From assembly GCA_049366715.1 (NCBI GenBank), contig JBMNCQ010000035.1:62001-126000 (forward strand): a DNA stretch of 64,000 nucleotides. The letters are read 5' to 3'. Positions 1-8,588 of the stretch are shown one piece after another; the stretch's first letter is position 1; each line of letters opens with the position of its first letter. The notes under the pieces were generated by a model. The model did not search any database. It was not told the origin of the DNA and saw only the letters and a program-made list of their open reading frames with translations. Origin of the DNA: JBMNCQ01 sp049366715. GTDB lineage: Bacteria > Bacillota > Peptococcia > Peptococcales > BICA1-8. The position numbers and the translations under genes are program-made.

Positions 1-785
1 GCCTGATAAATTTCCGCAGGAGTATGGTATTTGCACCAGAGTTGTCCTTGGTAGAGGGCGTTAACAAATTTTTGCACAGCTTGAGGTTTGGCCTGCAAAA
101 AGGTATCTAAAGCAATAAAATTCGTATAGGCTATTTCACCGATATGATCACCTACGGCAGCAACGATAAATCCTTTTTGGGACTTTTCCAGGTAAGAAAC
201 CTGGGGTTCGAGAAGATGAATATAATCTCCAACTCCTCCCATAAAGGCACCTAATGCCGTTTCCGGGGGGATATTGTGGATAATGTCTACCTTCCTGAAG
301 GGCGGCAGGCCGTGTTTTAGCAATAAATATTCTAATACCAATTCCGGTGTTGAATTGGTGACTGCCCCGATAACGATTTTTTTGTTTAAATCCTGCCATT
401 GGAAATCGGGCTGTGCTTCACGGGCCAGTAAATAAGACGGGTCTTTCTGTATTAACTGGGCAAAATTAACAAGCCTATCTTCCCTGGTTTTTTCTTGTGT
501 AATTGTGTTTTGCGGACCGGCAAGAATTATATCGGTTTCCCGGGTATTTAAAGCATCGATAAGTTCGGCATTACTGCTGATCGTATTTATTGCAACAGCT
601 AATCTTTCATTTGTAAAAAAACCCTGGCTTTCCGCAATAAACAAAGGAGCATATAAAGGTGAACGGGAGATGGCAGTTAAGCTTAATTTTTCCGGCGGTT
701 CCTTTTCTCTTTGACAGGAAGTAAAGATTAGTGTTGTACATAACAAAAATAAAACCGGCAGAATAAGTAAAATTTTCTTAAACAA
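1..785 (-). CDS. ABC-type substrate-binding lipoprotein, NitT/TauT (SsuA/NMT1) type, 3' end outside window
   Basis: Reading the minus strand from a TTG at 785 gives an open frame to the window edge, about 261 residues. A GGAGGG ribosome binding site sits 7-8 bases upstream. The N-terminus is a lipoprotein signal (hydrophobic stretch, then lipobox FTSC), followed by SPLYAPLFIAESQGFF, the typical opening of the SsuA/NMT1 binding fold, and later VTNSTPELVLEYLLLKHG, which fits the second lobe. Such proteins capture small organic ligands for an ABC importer; the ligand cannot be told. The permease and ATPase are expected downstream, outside the window. The TTG start and the cut make it easy to miss. 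Family call is firm, substrate unknown. Confidence 0.85.
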   Translation of the reverse strand, partial: MFKKILLILPVLFLLCTTLIFTSCQREKEPPEKLSLTAISRSPLYAPLFIAESQGFFTNERLAVAINTISSNAELIDALNTRETDIILAGPQNTITQEKTREDRLVNFAQLIQKDPSYLLAREAQPDFQWQDLNKKIVIGAVTNSTPELVLEYLLLKHGLPPFRKVDIIHNIPPETALGAFMGGVGDYIHLLEPQVSYLEKSQKGFIVAAVGDHIGEIAYTNFIALDTFLQAKPQAVQKFVNALYQGQLWCKYHTPAEIYQ

Positions 786-941
786 TATTTTTCCCTCCTA
801 CTTTAGGATTAATAATATATATTCCGCTCTTAAAAAAATATTTTCTTAAATTGGAAACTAAGTAATGGTGAAAAAATACCGCATACTTTTGGTGCCAATC
901 ACGTAAAAATTAATAAAACATAAAATGGGGAGGGGTGCAGG

Positions 942-1451
942 TTGGTGAGCAAAAACAGGAAGATTATACCGACTAAATTAAAAAGTCTGCTGACGGAACA
1001 AAATGCTACGATAAGTTATGCGGCCTTATGGTACGGAATCATATCTGCATGCGTTTTGTGGATGGTGATCGTGGGTTTAGGGACACTAATTGTTTTAGCC
1101 TCAACAAATGGGACTATTTATGCAATGGCAGGAATATTGAAACTGGCAACATGGATGATTTTTTTCCTGGGGGGATTTATCGCGGGCTATAAAGCCGGTT
1201 TTAGGGGATGGCAGCATGGTTTATGGGCCGGATTATTTTTGGGATTGTTCTCAGTGATATTTTTATTAGAGATCGTACCGTCGATCATCTCCTGGGAACA
1301 AGTTTTGTTTCAGTGGGCTGCTGCGGTGATATTAGGTATTTCAGGTGGGATAGCCGGTCTGAGAATATTGAAGTACAGAAGGGACCGTAAAGGCTATAGT
1401 TTTAAACAAGCGAAAAAAGAAAGATTTATGCAACTTGACAGGGGTAATTGA
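942..1451 (+). CDS. TIGR04086-like small integral membrane protein
   Basis: 169 residues starting with TTG at 942 (GTG at 945 is an alternative) behind a GGGGAGGGG ribosome binding site. A basic N-terminus is followed by four hydrophobic segments (about residues 25-50, 62-83, 88-110 and 120-140), with glycine-rich turns such as FFLGGFIAGYKAGFRGWQHG and a basic tail. This matches my memory of the TIGR04086 (YrzE-like) family of Firmicutes, of unknown function. It stands alone between a divergent lipoprotein gene and the valS leader. Family assignment is from pattern and size only. Confidence 0.7.
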   Translation: MVSKNRKIIPTKLKSLLTEQNATISYAALWYGIISACVLWMVIVGLGTLIVLASTNGTIYAMAGILKLATWMIFFLGGFIAGYKAGFRGWQHGLWAGLFLGLFSVIFLLEIVPSIISWEQVLFQWAAAVILGISGGIAGLRILKYRRDRKGYSFKQAKKERFMQLDRGN

Positions 1452-1474
1452 TATGTATATTATTTTAAATGAAC

Positions 1475-1778
1475 AGAAGAAAATCGCTATCTCCTGAGAA
1501 GGGGAGGAGTAGGGATATGGGTGCGGCAGAGAGGGGGATTCGCAGGCTGAAAGATTCCCCGGCAGTCTAACCTGAAGGTAGCCCCGGAGGAATAAAACTG
1601 AAATTAGTGAACACAGTGAAAAATATAAGAGTGAAATAGTCACCGGTCACTAAATTAGTAGGTTTTATCGGAAAAGCCCGTTATAGCTTTGCTTAAGAGT
1701 CACTATTTATGTGAAATTAAGGTGGTACCGCGGAAGATTACCTCTTTCGTCCTTAGCGGATGAAAGGGGTATTTTTTA
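1475..1778 (+). promoter_or_regulatory. T-box leader of valS (valine-responsive)
   Basis: The T-box AAGGTGGTACCGCGG is at 1719-1733. It is followed by a terminator: ACCTCTTTCGTCC pairs with GGATGAAAGGGGT, then a T-run ending near 1777. Upstream, Stem I can be drawn with an AGTA S-turn near 1510, an AGAGAG/GGGGA apical region near 1530-1560, and a specifier bulge CCTGAAGGTAGC in which GTA (1578-1580) is a valine codon. Uncharged tRNA-Val should pair with GTA and the T-box and prevent termination, raising valS expression. The linker between Stem I and the antiterminator is long and holds a copy of a 16-base motif found in dispersed repeats elsewhere in the window (1638-1653). Confidence 0.92.
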
Positions 1779-1784
1779 TTAAGA

Positions 1785-1975
1785 GCGGCAGTAGCAACAG
1801 TTTCTACAGTGTGATAGTACCGGGAACGGGTGGACAATGAATTGTGCTTTGTTTTCTATATTCCGTACTCTGTGCCCCGTTCTCTGTTTTCAGTGTTCAG
1901 TCAGAACAGCGGCTATCTATAACTAGTCACCAGTCACTAACCAACTGAGAACGATAAACTATGTACTATAAACTG
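1785..1975 (+). repeat. dispersed intergenic repeat, copy A
   Basis: This 190-base stretch separates the T-box terminator from valS. It holds TCTACAGTGTGATAGTACCG, CTGTGC-type pyrimidine-rich runs, the 16-mer AGTCACCAGTCACTAA (1925-1940), and an AACGATAAACTATGTACTAT tail. The same blocks occur in the same order at 7905-8113, and related blocks near 15890, 21513-21630 and 22720-22975. I see no coding capacity. Confidence 0.6.
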
Positions 1976-2011
1976 AACTTTACCGTTACCAATTTAAAGG
2001 GAGGAATTCAG

Positions 2012-4660
2012 ATGGAAGAACAAAATAACATATCCAAGGTGTATGACCCTAAACAGGTTGAAGAAAAATGGTATTCCCATTGGGAAAAGGAAAAGTATTT
2101 CCATGCCGATGTGGAAAATGATGCCCGGCATTTTTCGATTGTAATGCCTCCGCCTAATGTAACCGGATCATTACACCTGGGACATGCCCTCGATAACACC
2201 TTACAGGATATTTTAACCAGATGGAGAAGGATGCAGGGTTATAATGCCCTGTGGCTGCCAGGTACCGACCATGCAGGTATTGCAACCCAGGCTAAAGTTG
2301 AAGAGCAGCTGGCTAAAGAAGGCACCGATAAGTATGAAGTGGGGCGGGAAAAGTTCTTGGAAAGGACCTGGGCCTGGAAAGAACAGTATGGAAACCGTAT
2401 TACCCGGCAGCTGCGGAAATTAGGCACGTCTTGTGACTGGGACAGAGAAAGATTTACCATGGATGAAGGCTGCTCGGAAGCGGTAAAGGAAGTTTTCGTC
2501 CGTTTATATGAAAAGGGTTTGATTTATCAGGGCAACTATATTATTAACTGGTGTCCGAAATGTCAGACAACAATTTCGGATATTGAAGTAGAGCATGTTG
2601 ATACGGAGGGTAACCTTTATTATTTACGGTATCCTACGGAAGATGGTACGGATTATCTGGAAATCGCTACCACCCGTCCGGAAACAATGCTGGGGGACAC
2701 GGCGGTAGCGGTAAATCCTGAGGATAAAAGGTACGCTCATTTAATCGGTGCTAATCTTGTTTTACCTATTGTTAAGCGGTTAATCCCCGTAGTAGCAGAT
2801 GCTTATGTGGACAGCCAGTTTGGGACAGGAGCAGTAAAAATAACTCCGGCCCATGATCCTAATGATTTTGAACTGGCCCGCAGACATAACCTTCCGGAAG
2901 TGGTGGTTATGGATAAAAATGCTGTAATGAATGAAAATGCAGGACCTTACCGGGATCTGGACAGGTATGAATGCCGTAAACAAATTGTTAAAGATTTACA
3001 GGAGCAGGGTTTCTTAACGAAAATAGTGGAGCATGGTCATGCTGTCGGCCATTGTTATCGTTGTGATACAATTATTGAGCCGCTGGTATCAAAACAATGG
3101 TTTGTAAAGATGAAGCCCTTAGCTGAGCCGGCAATAGCTGCTGCTAAGGAGGGGAAGGTCAGGTTTGTACCGGAGAGATTTACCAAAGTATATTTGGACT
3201 GGATGGAGAACATCCGGGACTGGTGTATTTCCCGGCAGTTATGGTGGGGACACCGTATTCCGGTCTGGTATTGCCAGGATTGCGGTGAAGTAATTTGTCA
3301 AAAAGACGCACCGCACTCCTGTAGAAAATGTGGTTCGGACAAATTGGTTCAGGATCCTGATGTACTTGATACCTGGTTTAGTTCAGGCTTATGGCCTTTT
3401 TCTACTTTAGGATGGCCGCAAAATACCAAAGACCTGGCTAAATATTACCCAACCAGCGTATTGGTTACGGGACGGGACATTATATTTTTCTGGGTGGCCC
3501 GGATGATTTTTTCAGGACTGGAATTTAAAAATGAGGTTCCTTTTAAAGAAGTATTCATTCACGGGCTGGTATTGGATTCCCAGGGCCGTAAAATGAGTAA
3601 GTCGTTAGGTAATGGGGTTGATCCGCTGGAAGTAATTGACGGGTATGGAGCAGATACCTTAAGGTTTATGCTGATTACCGGCAATACCCCCGGTAATGAC
3701 CTGAGGTTCCAATTTGAAAGACTGGAAGCAGCCAGGAACTTTGCCAATAAGATTTGGAATGCGGCCCGCTTTGTACTCATGAATCTCACGGACTACCGGG
3801 CAGGGAGCAATGAAACAGCTTATAATATGGCCGACCGGTGGATCTTGAGCAGATATCATTCTACAATTAAAGAAGTGACAAGGCTTTTAGAAAAATACGA
3901 ATTGGGTGAAGCTGCCAGAATACTTTATGAGTTTATTTGGAACGAGTTTTGTGACTGGTATATTGAACTGGCCAAACCAAGACTATATGGGAAAGAGGAT
4001 GTAGTAAGCAAAACTACGGCTCAGAAGGTGTTGGCCGAAGTGCTTAAAGGAACAATGGAACTGCTGCACCCTTTTATGCCCTTTATTACAGAAGAAATCT
4101 GGCAGCATTTGCCCCAAACGGGTAATAGTATTTTGCTGGCCGACTGGCCGCAGGAAGATAATCAATTTATAGACAGCAAAGTTGAAGAAGAAATGTCCTT
4201 AGCAATGGACATAATACGGGCAGTAAGAAATTTACGCAGTGAAATGAACGTTCCTCCCGGCAGAGAAGCGGACGCAATTATCGTTGCGAATAAACAAGAA
4301 TATTTTGACGTTATAATTAACGCTCAGAATTATCTTAAATCCCTTGCAGCTCTAGGTAAGCTGGATGTTGAATTAACGACCGGTACTAAACCGGAGCAGG
4401 CTGTTACCGCAGTAGTTCAAGGTGTAGAAATATTCCTGCCCTTAAAAGGGCTAATTGACATTGAAAAGGAAATAGTCCGTCTGGAAAAAGAATTGCTTAA
4501 GGTGGACCAGGAGATAGCAAGACTGGTAAAGAAATTAAGCAATCAGGGTTTTTTGGCCAAAGCGCCGGAGGACGTAATCGCCAAAGAAAGAGAAAAGCTC
4601 AGTAATTATCAAGCCAATAAAGAGGCACTATTAACCAGAGTTAAGACATTTAAGGCCTGA
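2012..4660 (+). CDS. valS: valine--tRNA ligase
   Basis: 882 residues from ATG 2012, chosen over an in-frame ATG 51 bases upstream because AAAGGGAGG lies at 1996-2004 and the upstream stretch is repeat sequence. The enzyme attaches valine to tRNA-Val in the cytoplasm. The class I signatures are visible: HLGH at 55-58 after PPPNVTGSL, and KMSKS at 527-531. A zinc-finger-like pair, CQDC (421-424) and CRKC (437-440), sits just ahead of the WFSSGLWPFSTLGWP block typical of ValRS. The C-terminal 70 residues are a Lys/Glu-rich coiled coil (the tRNA-binding arm). Length is normal for the family. It is controlled by the upstream T-box. Confidence 0.98.
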   Translation: MEEQNNISKVYDPKQVEEKWYSHWEKEKYFHADVENDARHFSIVMPPPNVTGSLHLGHALDNTLQDILTRWRRMQGYNALWLPGTDHAGIATQAKVEEQLAKEGTDKYEVGREKFLERTWAWKEQYGNRITRQLRKLGTSCDWDRERFTMDEGCSEAVKEVFVRLYEKGLIYQGNYIINWCPKCQTTISDIEVEHVDTEGNLYYLRYPTEDGTDYLEIATTRPETMLGDTAVAVNPEDKRYAHLIGANLVLPIVKRLIPVVADAYVDSQFGTGAVKITPAHDPNDFELARRHNLPEVVVMDKNAVMNENAGPYRDLDRYECRKQIVKDLQEQGFLTKIVEHGHAVGHCYRCDTIIEPLVSKQWFVKMKPLAEPAIAAAKEGKVRFVPERFTKVYLDWMENIRDWCISRQLWWGHRIPVWYCQDCGEVICQKDAPHSCRKCGSDKLVQDPDVLDTWFSSGLWPFSTLGWPQNTKDLAKYYPTSVLVTGRDIIFFWVARMIFSGLEFKNEVPFKEVFIHGLVLDSQGRKMSKSLGNGVDPLEVIDGYGADTLRFMLITGNTPGNDLRFQFERLEAARNFANKIWNAARFVLMNLTDYRAGSNETAYNMADRWILSRYHSTIKEVTRLLEKYELGEAARILYEFIWNEFCDWYIELAKPRLYGKEDVVSKTTAQKVLAEVLKGTMELLHPFMPFITEEIWQHLPQTGNSILLADWPQEDNQFIDSKVEEEMSLAMDIIRAVRNLRSEMNVPPGREADAIIVANKQEYFDVIINAQNYLKSLAALGKLDVELTTGTKPEQAVTAVVQGVEIFLPLKGLIDIEKEIVRLEKELLKVDQEIARLVKKLSNQGFLAKAPEDVIAKEREKLSNYQANKEALLTRVKTFKA

Positions 4661-4749
4661 ATTTGAGGAGGCACGGGATTTAAAGGTGTCTACTCTTATT
4701 TACCCAAGATGTCTCAACAGGAAAAGGCAGGAAGGAAGATGAGGATCTT

Positions 4750-6045
4750 ATGAATTATCAGGAATCCCTTAAGTATCTACATGAATTATGTAAGTTTGGT
4801 ATAAATTTAGGTCTGGAGCGGATTACAATGCTTTTGAACCTATTGGGTAATCCGCACCGGCAGATTGCTGCGCTTCATATCGCAGGTACGAACGGCAAGG
4901 GCTCCACTTCCGCAATGATTGCCGGTATTTTAAAAGAGGCCGGTTTAAAAGTCGGCGTTTATACTTCACCCCATCTGCACAGTTACTCAGAAAGAATCCG
5001 GATTAACGGTGAAGATATTGCCGATCATGATTTTGCCGCAGGAATGGCGGAATTAAAAGAATTTGTCCCTGAGGTTTTGCGGCTTACCGGTGAAAATCCT
5101 ACGGAATTTGAAATACTTACCGCTTTAGCTTTTCAGTATTTTGCGAAAGAAAAAGTAGATATTATGGTGATAGAAGTAGGCATGGGGGGGCGTTTGGATT
5201 CAACAAATGTAGTAACGCCGTTAATATCTGTCATTACAAGTATCAGCAGGGATCATATAGATTATCTGGGACCTACCCTGGCCGATGTAGCCAGAGAAAA
5301 GGCGGGAATCATTAAAGCCAAAGTTCCTGTAATTTCAGCCTTTCAAGAGGAATGTGTGGAAAGTGTACTTGCCGATACTGCCCGGAAGCTGGCCAGTCCG
5401 TTGTACTTTATTAAAAATTATAAAGTTAAGCAGACAAGTTTTAGCTCCCGAGGTCAGATTTTTGATCTGGTTACGGAAACCAATCATTACAATAATCTGG
5501 AACTTCCCTTATTGGGGGATCACCAGTTGGAGAATGCGGTAACTGCCGTCAAAACTGTTGAACTGTTACAATCTTACGGCTGGCCCGTAATTAATGCCCA
5601 TATTATGCGAGGTCTAAAAAAAGTAAAATGGCCGGGGCGGCTGGAATATCATGCCTTGCAAAAACATGTTTTATTTGACGGGGCTCATAATCCGGAAGGT
5701 GCTAAAGTTCTTGCTGAAGCAATCCCCAAATATTTTCATTATAAAAAATTAATAATGGTGATGGGTGTTTTAGAAGATAAAGATAAAAAAGATATTATAA
5801 AATATCTGGGACCTTTAGGCAATGTATTTGTTATTACTAAACCGCCGAATCAAAGGGCCGGCAATTGGCAAAGTCTTAGCGAACTTCTTGAACCGTATGC
5901 TGCAGATATCTTTGCCGAAGAGGATTTTCAGCAGGCAATGAATATTGCCTTTGATCTTGCCGCCGAAGATGATTTGATCTGTATAACCGGCTCCTTGTAT
6001 CTGCTGGGCGAAAGCCGGAAGTATGTTCTAAATACCTTCTCTTAG
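4750..6045 (+). CDS. folC: bifunctional folylpolyglutamate / dihydrofolate synthase
   Basis: 431 residues, cytoplasmic, ATP-dependent ligase adding glutamate to (dihydro)folate. The P-loop GTNGKGS is at 46-52, followed by the Omega loop region YTSPHLHSYSERIRING, the EVGMGGRLDSTNV motif, and DGAHNPEGAKVL in the C-terminal domain. Length agrees with the family (about 420-440). The ATG follows an AGGAAGATGAGG purine tract. The gene is 89 bases after valS on the same strand, the usual Firmicutes order, and may be read through from the valS promoter. A terminator at 6115-6140 closes the unit. Confidence 0.96.
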   Translation: MNYQESLKYLHELCKFGINLGLERITMLLNLLGNPHRQIAALHIAGTNGKGSTSAMIAGILKEAGLKVGVYTSPHLHSYSERIRINGEDIADHDFAAGMAELKEFVPEVLRLTGENPTEFEILTALAFQYFAKEKVDIMVIEVGMGGRLDSTNVVTPLISVITSISRDHIDYLGPTLADVAREKAGIIKAKVPVISAFQEECVESVLADTARKLASPLYFIKNYKVKQTSFSSRGQIFDLVTETNHYNNLELPLLGDHQLENAVTAVKTVELLQSYGWPVINAHIMRGLKKVKWPGRLEYHALQKHVLFDGAHNPEGAKVLAEAIPKYFHYKKLIMVMGVLEDKDKKDIIKYLGPLGNVFVITKPPNQRAGNWQSLSELLEPYAADIFAEEDFQQAMNIAFDLAAEDDLICITGSLYLLGESRKYVLNTFS

Positions 6046-6114
6046 TCATAGTAATTATTATAGCCCATATTATTTTTTATTTGTCTGATAGCGTAGTAGC
6101 AGGATAAATAATTT

Positions 6115-6140
6115 AGAAAACGAGTTTAAGCTCGTTTTCT
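6115..6140 (+). terminator. rho-independent terminator after folC
   Basis: AGAAAACGAG and CTCGTTTTCT form a 10-bp stem around a 6-base loop, with a T-rich 3' arm. It lies 70 bases past the folC stop and would work on both strands. Confidence 0.75.
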
Positions 6141-6301
6141 AATATTAAAGAAAGTACTGGAAAAGCTGCTGGTTTTTAGTTGCCGGTTCTTAAACCGGCC
6201 TGTTTATGTCAATGACAAATAACTATGAATCGGAAGCCGGGAACTGCTTAAAGCTATTGACAATCAGACGATACGACTAGGTACGCAAATGGGGGAAGGT
6301 T

Positions 6302-7138
6302 ATGAGAAAGTTTTTTACCCTGATGATAATATCGGTATGTATTCTGGTGACATCTGTCTTATTTGGGCAGCTTTTAGGGGGGTTTTACATTTATAATCTT
6401 CTGGTGGGGGACAACCCTGCGGTTAAGGAGCAGGAAGTTAAAGTGCAGGCTCCTGTCCCACCGCCGTCACCCGGGCCAAAGAGGAAGGTGCTGAGATTGG
6501 AGCCGGTTCCTTTTTTTACCCTGCAGGCCGGTATTTATTCTGAAATAAAACCGGCCCAGGATAGTACCGATAAACTAGTCGAAATGGGTTTCAGACCTTT
6601 TATATCCCCGGAAAAGCCTTATAAGATCTGGGTAGGCTGTTTTAATGACAACAGCTCAGGCCGGGAACTGGAGCTATTCTTGCAAAAGTCCGGATTTGAT
6701 GCATTTATAAGTGAAGGTTTAGTTAATGACAGGGCCTTGAAATTTCCCAGCTCCGACCGATACATGCAGGATAGTTTTTCGCCTTTATTAGGAGTATTTG
6801 ATATTACGATTAATCATTCTTTAAAAATGTTTAAATCCCCCAAAATATCAGTATATAATGCCGAATTGTGGGTTAATATGATAAAAAAGGTGCAATCTGA
6901 ACTAAATAATAGTATAAAAGCAATAGATGATATATTAAAATTAGAGGAAAGTGAAAAATATGAAAAAAATTTAAAATTATTGCAGGAAAAAGCAAAAGCG
7001 TATCAGAATAGTCTTGATATAATATTACAGGCCAAAACAGATAAAGCCGTTTTGTATAGCCAGAGTTATCTTTTGGAAGTTATTGCAGAATATCATAATT
7101 TAATTACGGGTGCAAATGAACAGTTAGGAACGGACTAA
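6302..7138 (+). CDS. SPOR-domain membrane-anchored protein
   Basis: 278 residues from ATG 6302 behind GGGGGAAGG. One N-terminal membrane segment (about 8-32) is followed by a proline-rich linker (VPPPSPGPKRK). A SPOR-like fold runs from about 72 to 140 (FFTLQAGIYSEIKPAQDS, then FRPFISPEKPYKIWVGCF and a final GFDAFISEGL). The rest is a predicted helical, Lys/Glu/Leu-rich C-terminus. SPOR domains bind peptidoglycan stripped of stem peptides at division sites, so a cell-envelope role is inferred. The C-terminal helical half is not recognised. It lies alone between folC and rex. Confidence 0.7.
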   Translation: MRKFFTLMIISVCILVTSVLFGQLLGGFYIYNLLVGDNPAVKEQEVKVQAPVPPPSPGPKRKVLRLEPVPFFTLQAGIYSEIKPAQDSTDKLVEMGFRPFISPEKPYKIWVGCFNDNSSGRELELFLQKSGFDAFISEGLVNDRALKFPSSDRYMQDSFSPLLGVFDITINHSLKMFKSPKISVYNAELWVNMIKKVQSELNNSIKAIDDILKLEESEKYEKNLKLLQEKAKAYQNSLDIILQAKTDKAVLYSQSYLLEVIAEYHNLITGANEQLGTD

Positions 7139-7167
7139 TATCTTCTCTAGCCATTGGTCAGGGTGTA

Positions 7168-7197
7168 TTGTTGATATCTTCCAGAATATGCTATAAT
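7168..7197 (+). promoter_or_regulatory. probable sigma-A promoter of rex
   Basis: TTGTTG (7168-7173) and a perfect TATAAT (7192-7197) are separated by 18 bases and lie 25 bases before the rex start. No obvious Rex operator palindrome was recognised in it. Confidence 0.6.
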
Positions 7198-7221
7198 GTT
7201 TGAAGAAGGAGGGGATGCTGT

Positions 7222-7860
7222 ATGAAGACCTTAAAGATTCCGGAAGCAACTATAATAAGATTATCCGTGTATTCACGCTATTTAACTCAGCTTGATAAAA
7301 GAGGTGTTACAAACATTTCTTCGGGAGAAATTGCAGAAGGTGTTGGAGGTAGCCCCGCTCAAGTAAGAAAAGATCTGGCTTATTTCGGAGAGTTTGGAAC
7401 CCGTGGGGTAGGTTATAATGTCAAGGATTTAAATCAACATATTATTAAAATATTGGGTTTAAATAAAAACTGGCAGGTTATCATTATCGGTGCAGGTAAT
7501 CTTGGTTCAGCCTTAACTCAGTATAAAGGCTTTCGTGAGCGGGGGTTTGATGTCGGCGCAGTTTTTGATAATGACATCAATAAAGTTGGGCTGACCCTAA
7601 ATGGCACACCTATTTATCCGATATCTAAGATTAAAGAAATTGTCAATGAAAAGAATATCGATATAGGAATAATAGCGGTACCTTCCCCTTTTGCCCAGGA
7701 TGTTGCCGATACACTGGTGGAAAGTGGGATTAAGGCTATCTTGAATTTTGCTCCTGTAGTGATTTCCGTTCCTGAAGAGGTTGAATTACGGAATGTTGAT
7801 TTAGCTGTTAATTTAGAGATATTAACTTTTAATATGGAAATAAATAAAGAAAAAAAATAG
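7222..7860 (+). CDS. rex: redox-sensing transcriptional repressor Rex
   Basis: 212 residues, usual for Rex. The N-terminal winged helix carries the signature GGSPAQVRKDLAYFGEFGTR (about residues 47-66). The Rossmann domain begins with IIGAGNLGSAL, and the last helix is the domain-swapped C-terminus. Rex represses fermentative, hydrogenase and respiratory genes and leaves DNA when NADH rises relative to NAD+. Its own promoter is at 7168-7197, with a GGAGGGG ribosome binding site before the ATG. The redox-module genes after it (8235-11332) are natural candidates for co-function, but a terminator-like hairpin separates them. Confidence 0.96.
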   Translation: MKTLKIPEATIIRLSVYSRYLTQLDKRGVTNISSGEIAEGVGGSPAQVRKDLAYFGEFGTRGVGYNVKDLNQHIIKILGLNKNWQVIIIGAGNLGSALTQYKGFRERGFDVGAVFDNDINKVGLTLNGTPIYPISKIKEIVNEKNIDIGIIAVPSPFAQDVADTLVESGIKAILNFAPVVISVPEEVELRNVDLAVNLEILTFNMEINKEKK

Positions 7861-7861
7861 C

Positions 7862-7884
7862 GGCACCCCAAGGTGTCTTTTGTA
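7862..7884 (+). terminator. short terminator after rex
   Basis: GGCACC-CCAA-GGTGTC (one G-T pair) is followed by TTTTGT. It begins just past the rex stop codon. The stem is weak. Confidence 0.5.
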
Positions 7885-7904
7885 TAAGTAATTAAGTTGC
7901 GATT

Positions 7905-8112
7905 CACTTACCAAAGGCAGCGGTTTAGTCGCTACAGTATCTATAATTCTACAGTGCGATAGAACCGGGAACTGAGGGCTAATAGCCGACAAACTGTGCT
8001 CTGTACTTTGTTCCCCGACATAGGTTATATGCTCTGTGCTATAATCTATGATTATGAACTATGGTCTATGATTTATGATCTATGATCTGCCCCTACCAGT
8101 CACCAGTCACTA
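7905..8112 (+). repeat. dispersed intergenic repeat, copy B
   Basis: It has the same block order as copy A: CTACAGTGCGATAGAACCGG near 7950, CTGTGCTCTGTACTTTG, tandem CTATGATTTATGATCTATGA units, then the exact 16-mer AGTCACCAGTCACTAA (8098-8113) shared with 1925-1940. It is non-coding and runs into a terminator at 8113-8137. Confidence 0.6.
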
Positions 8113-8137
8113 AAAACAGGCGCTGCCTGTTTTTTTT
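8113..8137 (+). terminator. rho-independent terminator within rex-DRTGG gap
   Basis: AAAACAGGC-GCT-GCCTGTTTT followed by further T residues: a 9-bp stem with a 3-base loop at the end of repeat copy B. Confidence 0.7.
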
Positions 8138-8234
8138 AGTGAGGGTTTCTATGGCTTTCCGGGATAGAAAGATGTATAATTGCTATATATTTCACATTGC
8201 TAAACGGGAACTTGAGAGAAAGGAAAAGCAGAAT

Positions 8235-8588
8235 ATGAAGTTGAAAAAAGTTAAGGAGCTTCTTCAGGCAGATATACTTACTACAGGACTGCTGTGGGAA
8301 GATGTTGAAGTAGAGACAGCTTGCGGTGCGGACTTAATGAGTGATGTCTTAGCCTTTGCCAAGGAGAAGAGTTTGCTGCTGACAGGGCTGATTTATCCTC
8401 AGGTAATACGAACCTCAGAGATGTTAGATATAAAGGCTATCGTATTTGTACGCGGGAAAATTCCTCCCCGGGAGGTTGTTAAGCTGGCTTCTGAACAAGG
8501 TCTGCCCTTACTAGCTACCAAATTGCCGATGTACCAGGCCTGCGGATATTTATATAAAGAGGGTCTCGGTGAGGAGGCAAAACAATGA
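8235..8588 (+). CDS. DRTGG-domain protein (redox/hydrogenase-module type), first copy
   Basis: 117 residues from ATG 8235. An in-frame ATG at 8082 was rejected because that upstream part is repeat sequence and a terminator. The region LLTGLIYPQVIRTSEMLDIKAI followed by VVKLASEQGLPLLATKLPMYQACG resembles the DRTGG fold (PF07085), which in other proteins accompanies CBS pairs. It opens a translationally coupled operon: its stop overlaps the next gene's ATG by 4 bases. Its function is not known. I recall this gene set next to [FeFe]-hydrogenase subunit genes in anaerobic Clostridia. Confidence 0.75.
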   Translation: MKLKKVKELLQADILTTGLLWEDVEVETACGADLMSDVLAFAKEKSLLLTGLIYPQVIRTSEMLDIKAIVFVRGKIPPREVVKLASEQGLPLLATKLPMYQACGYLYKEGLGEEAKQ

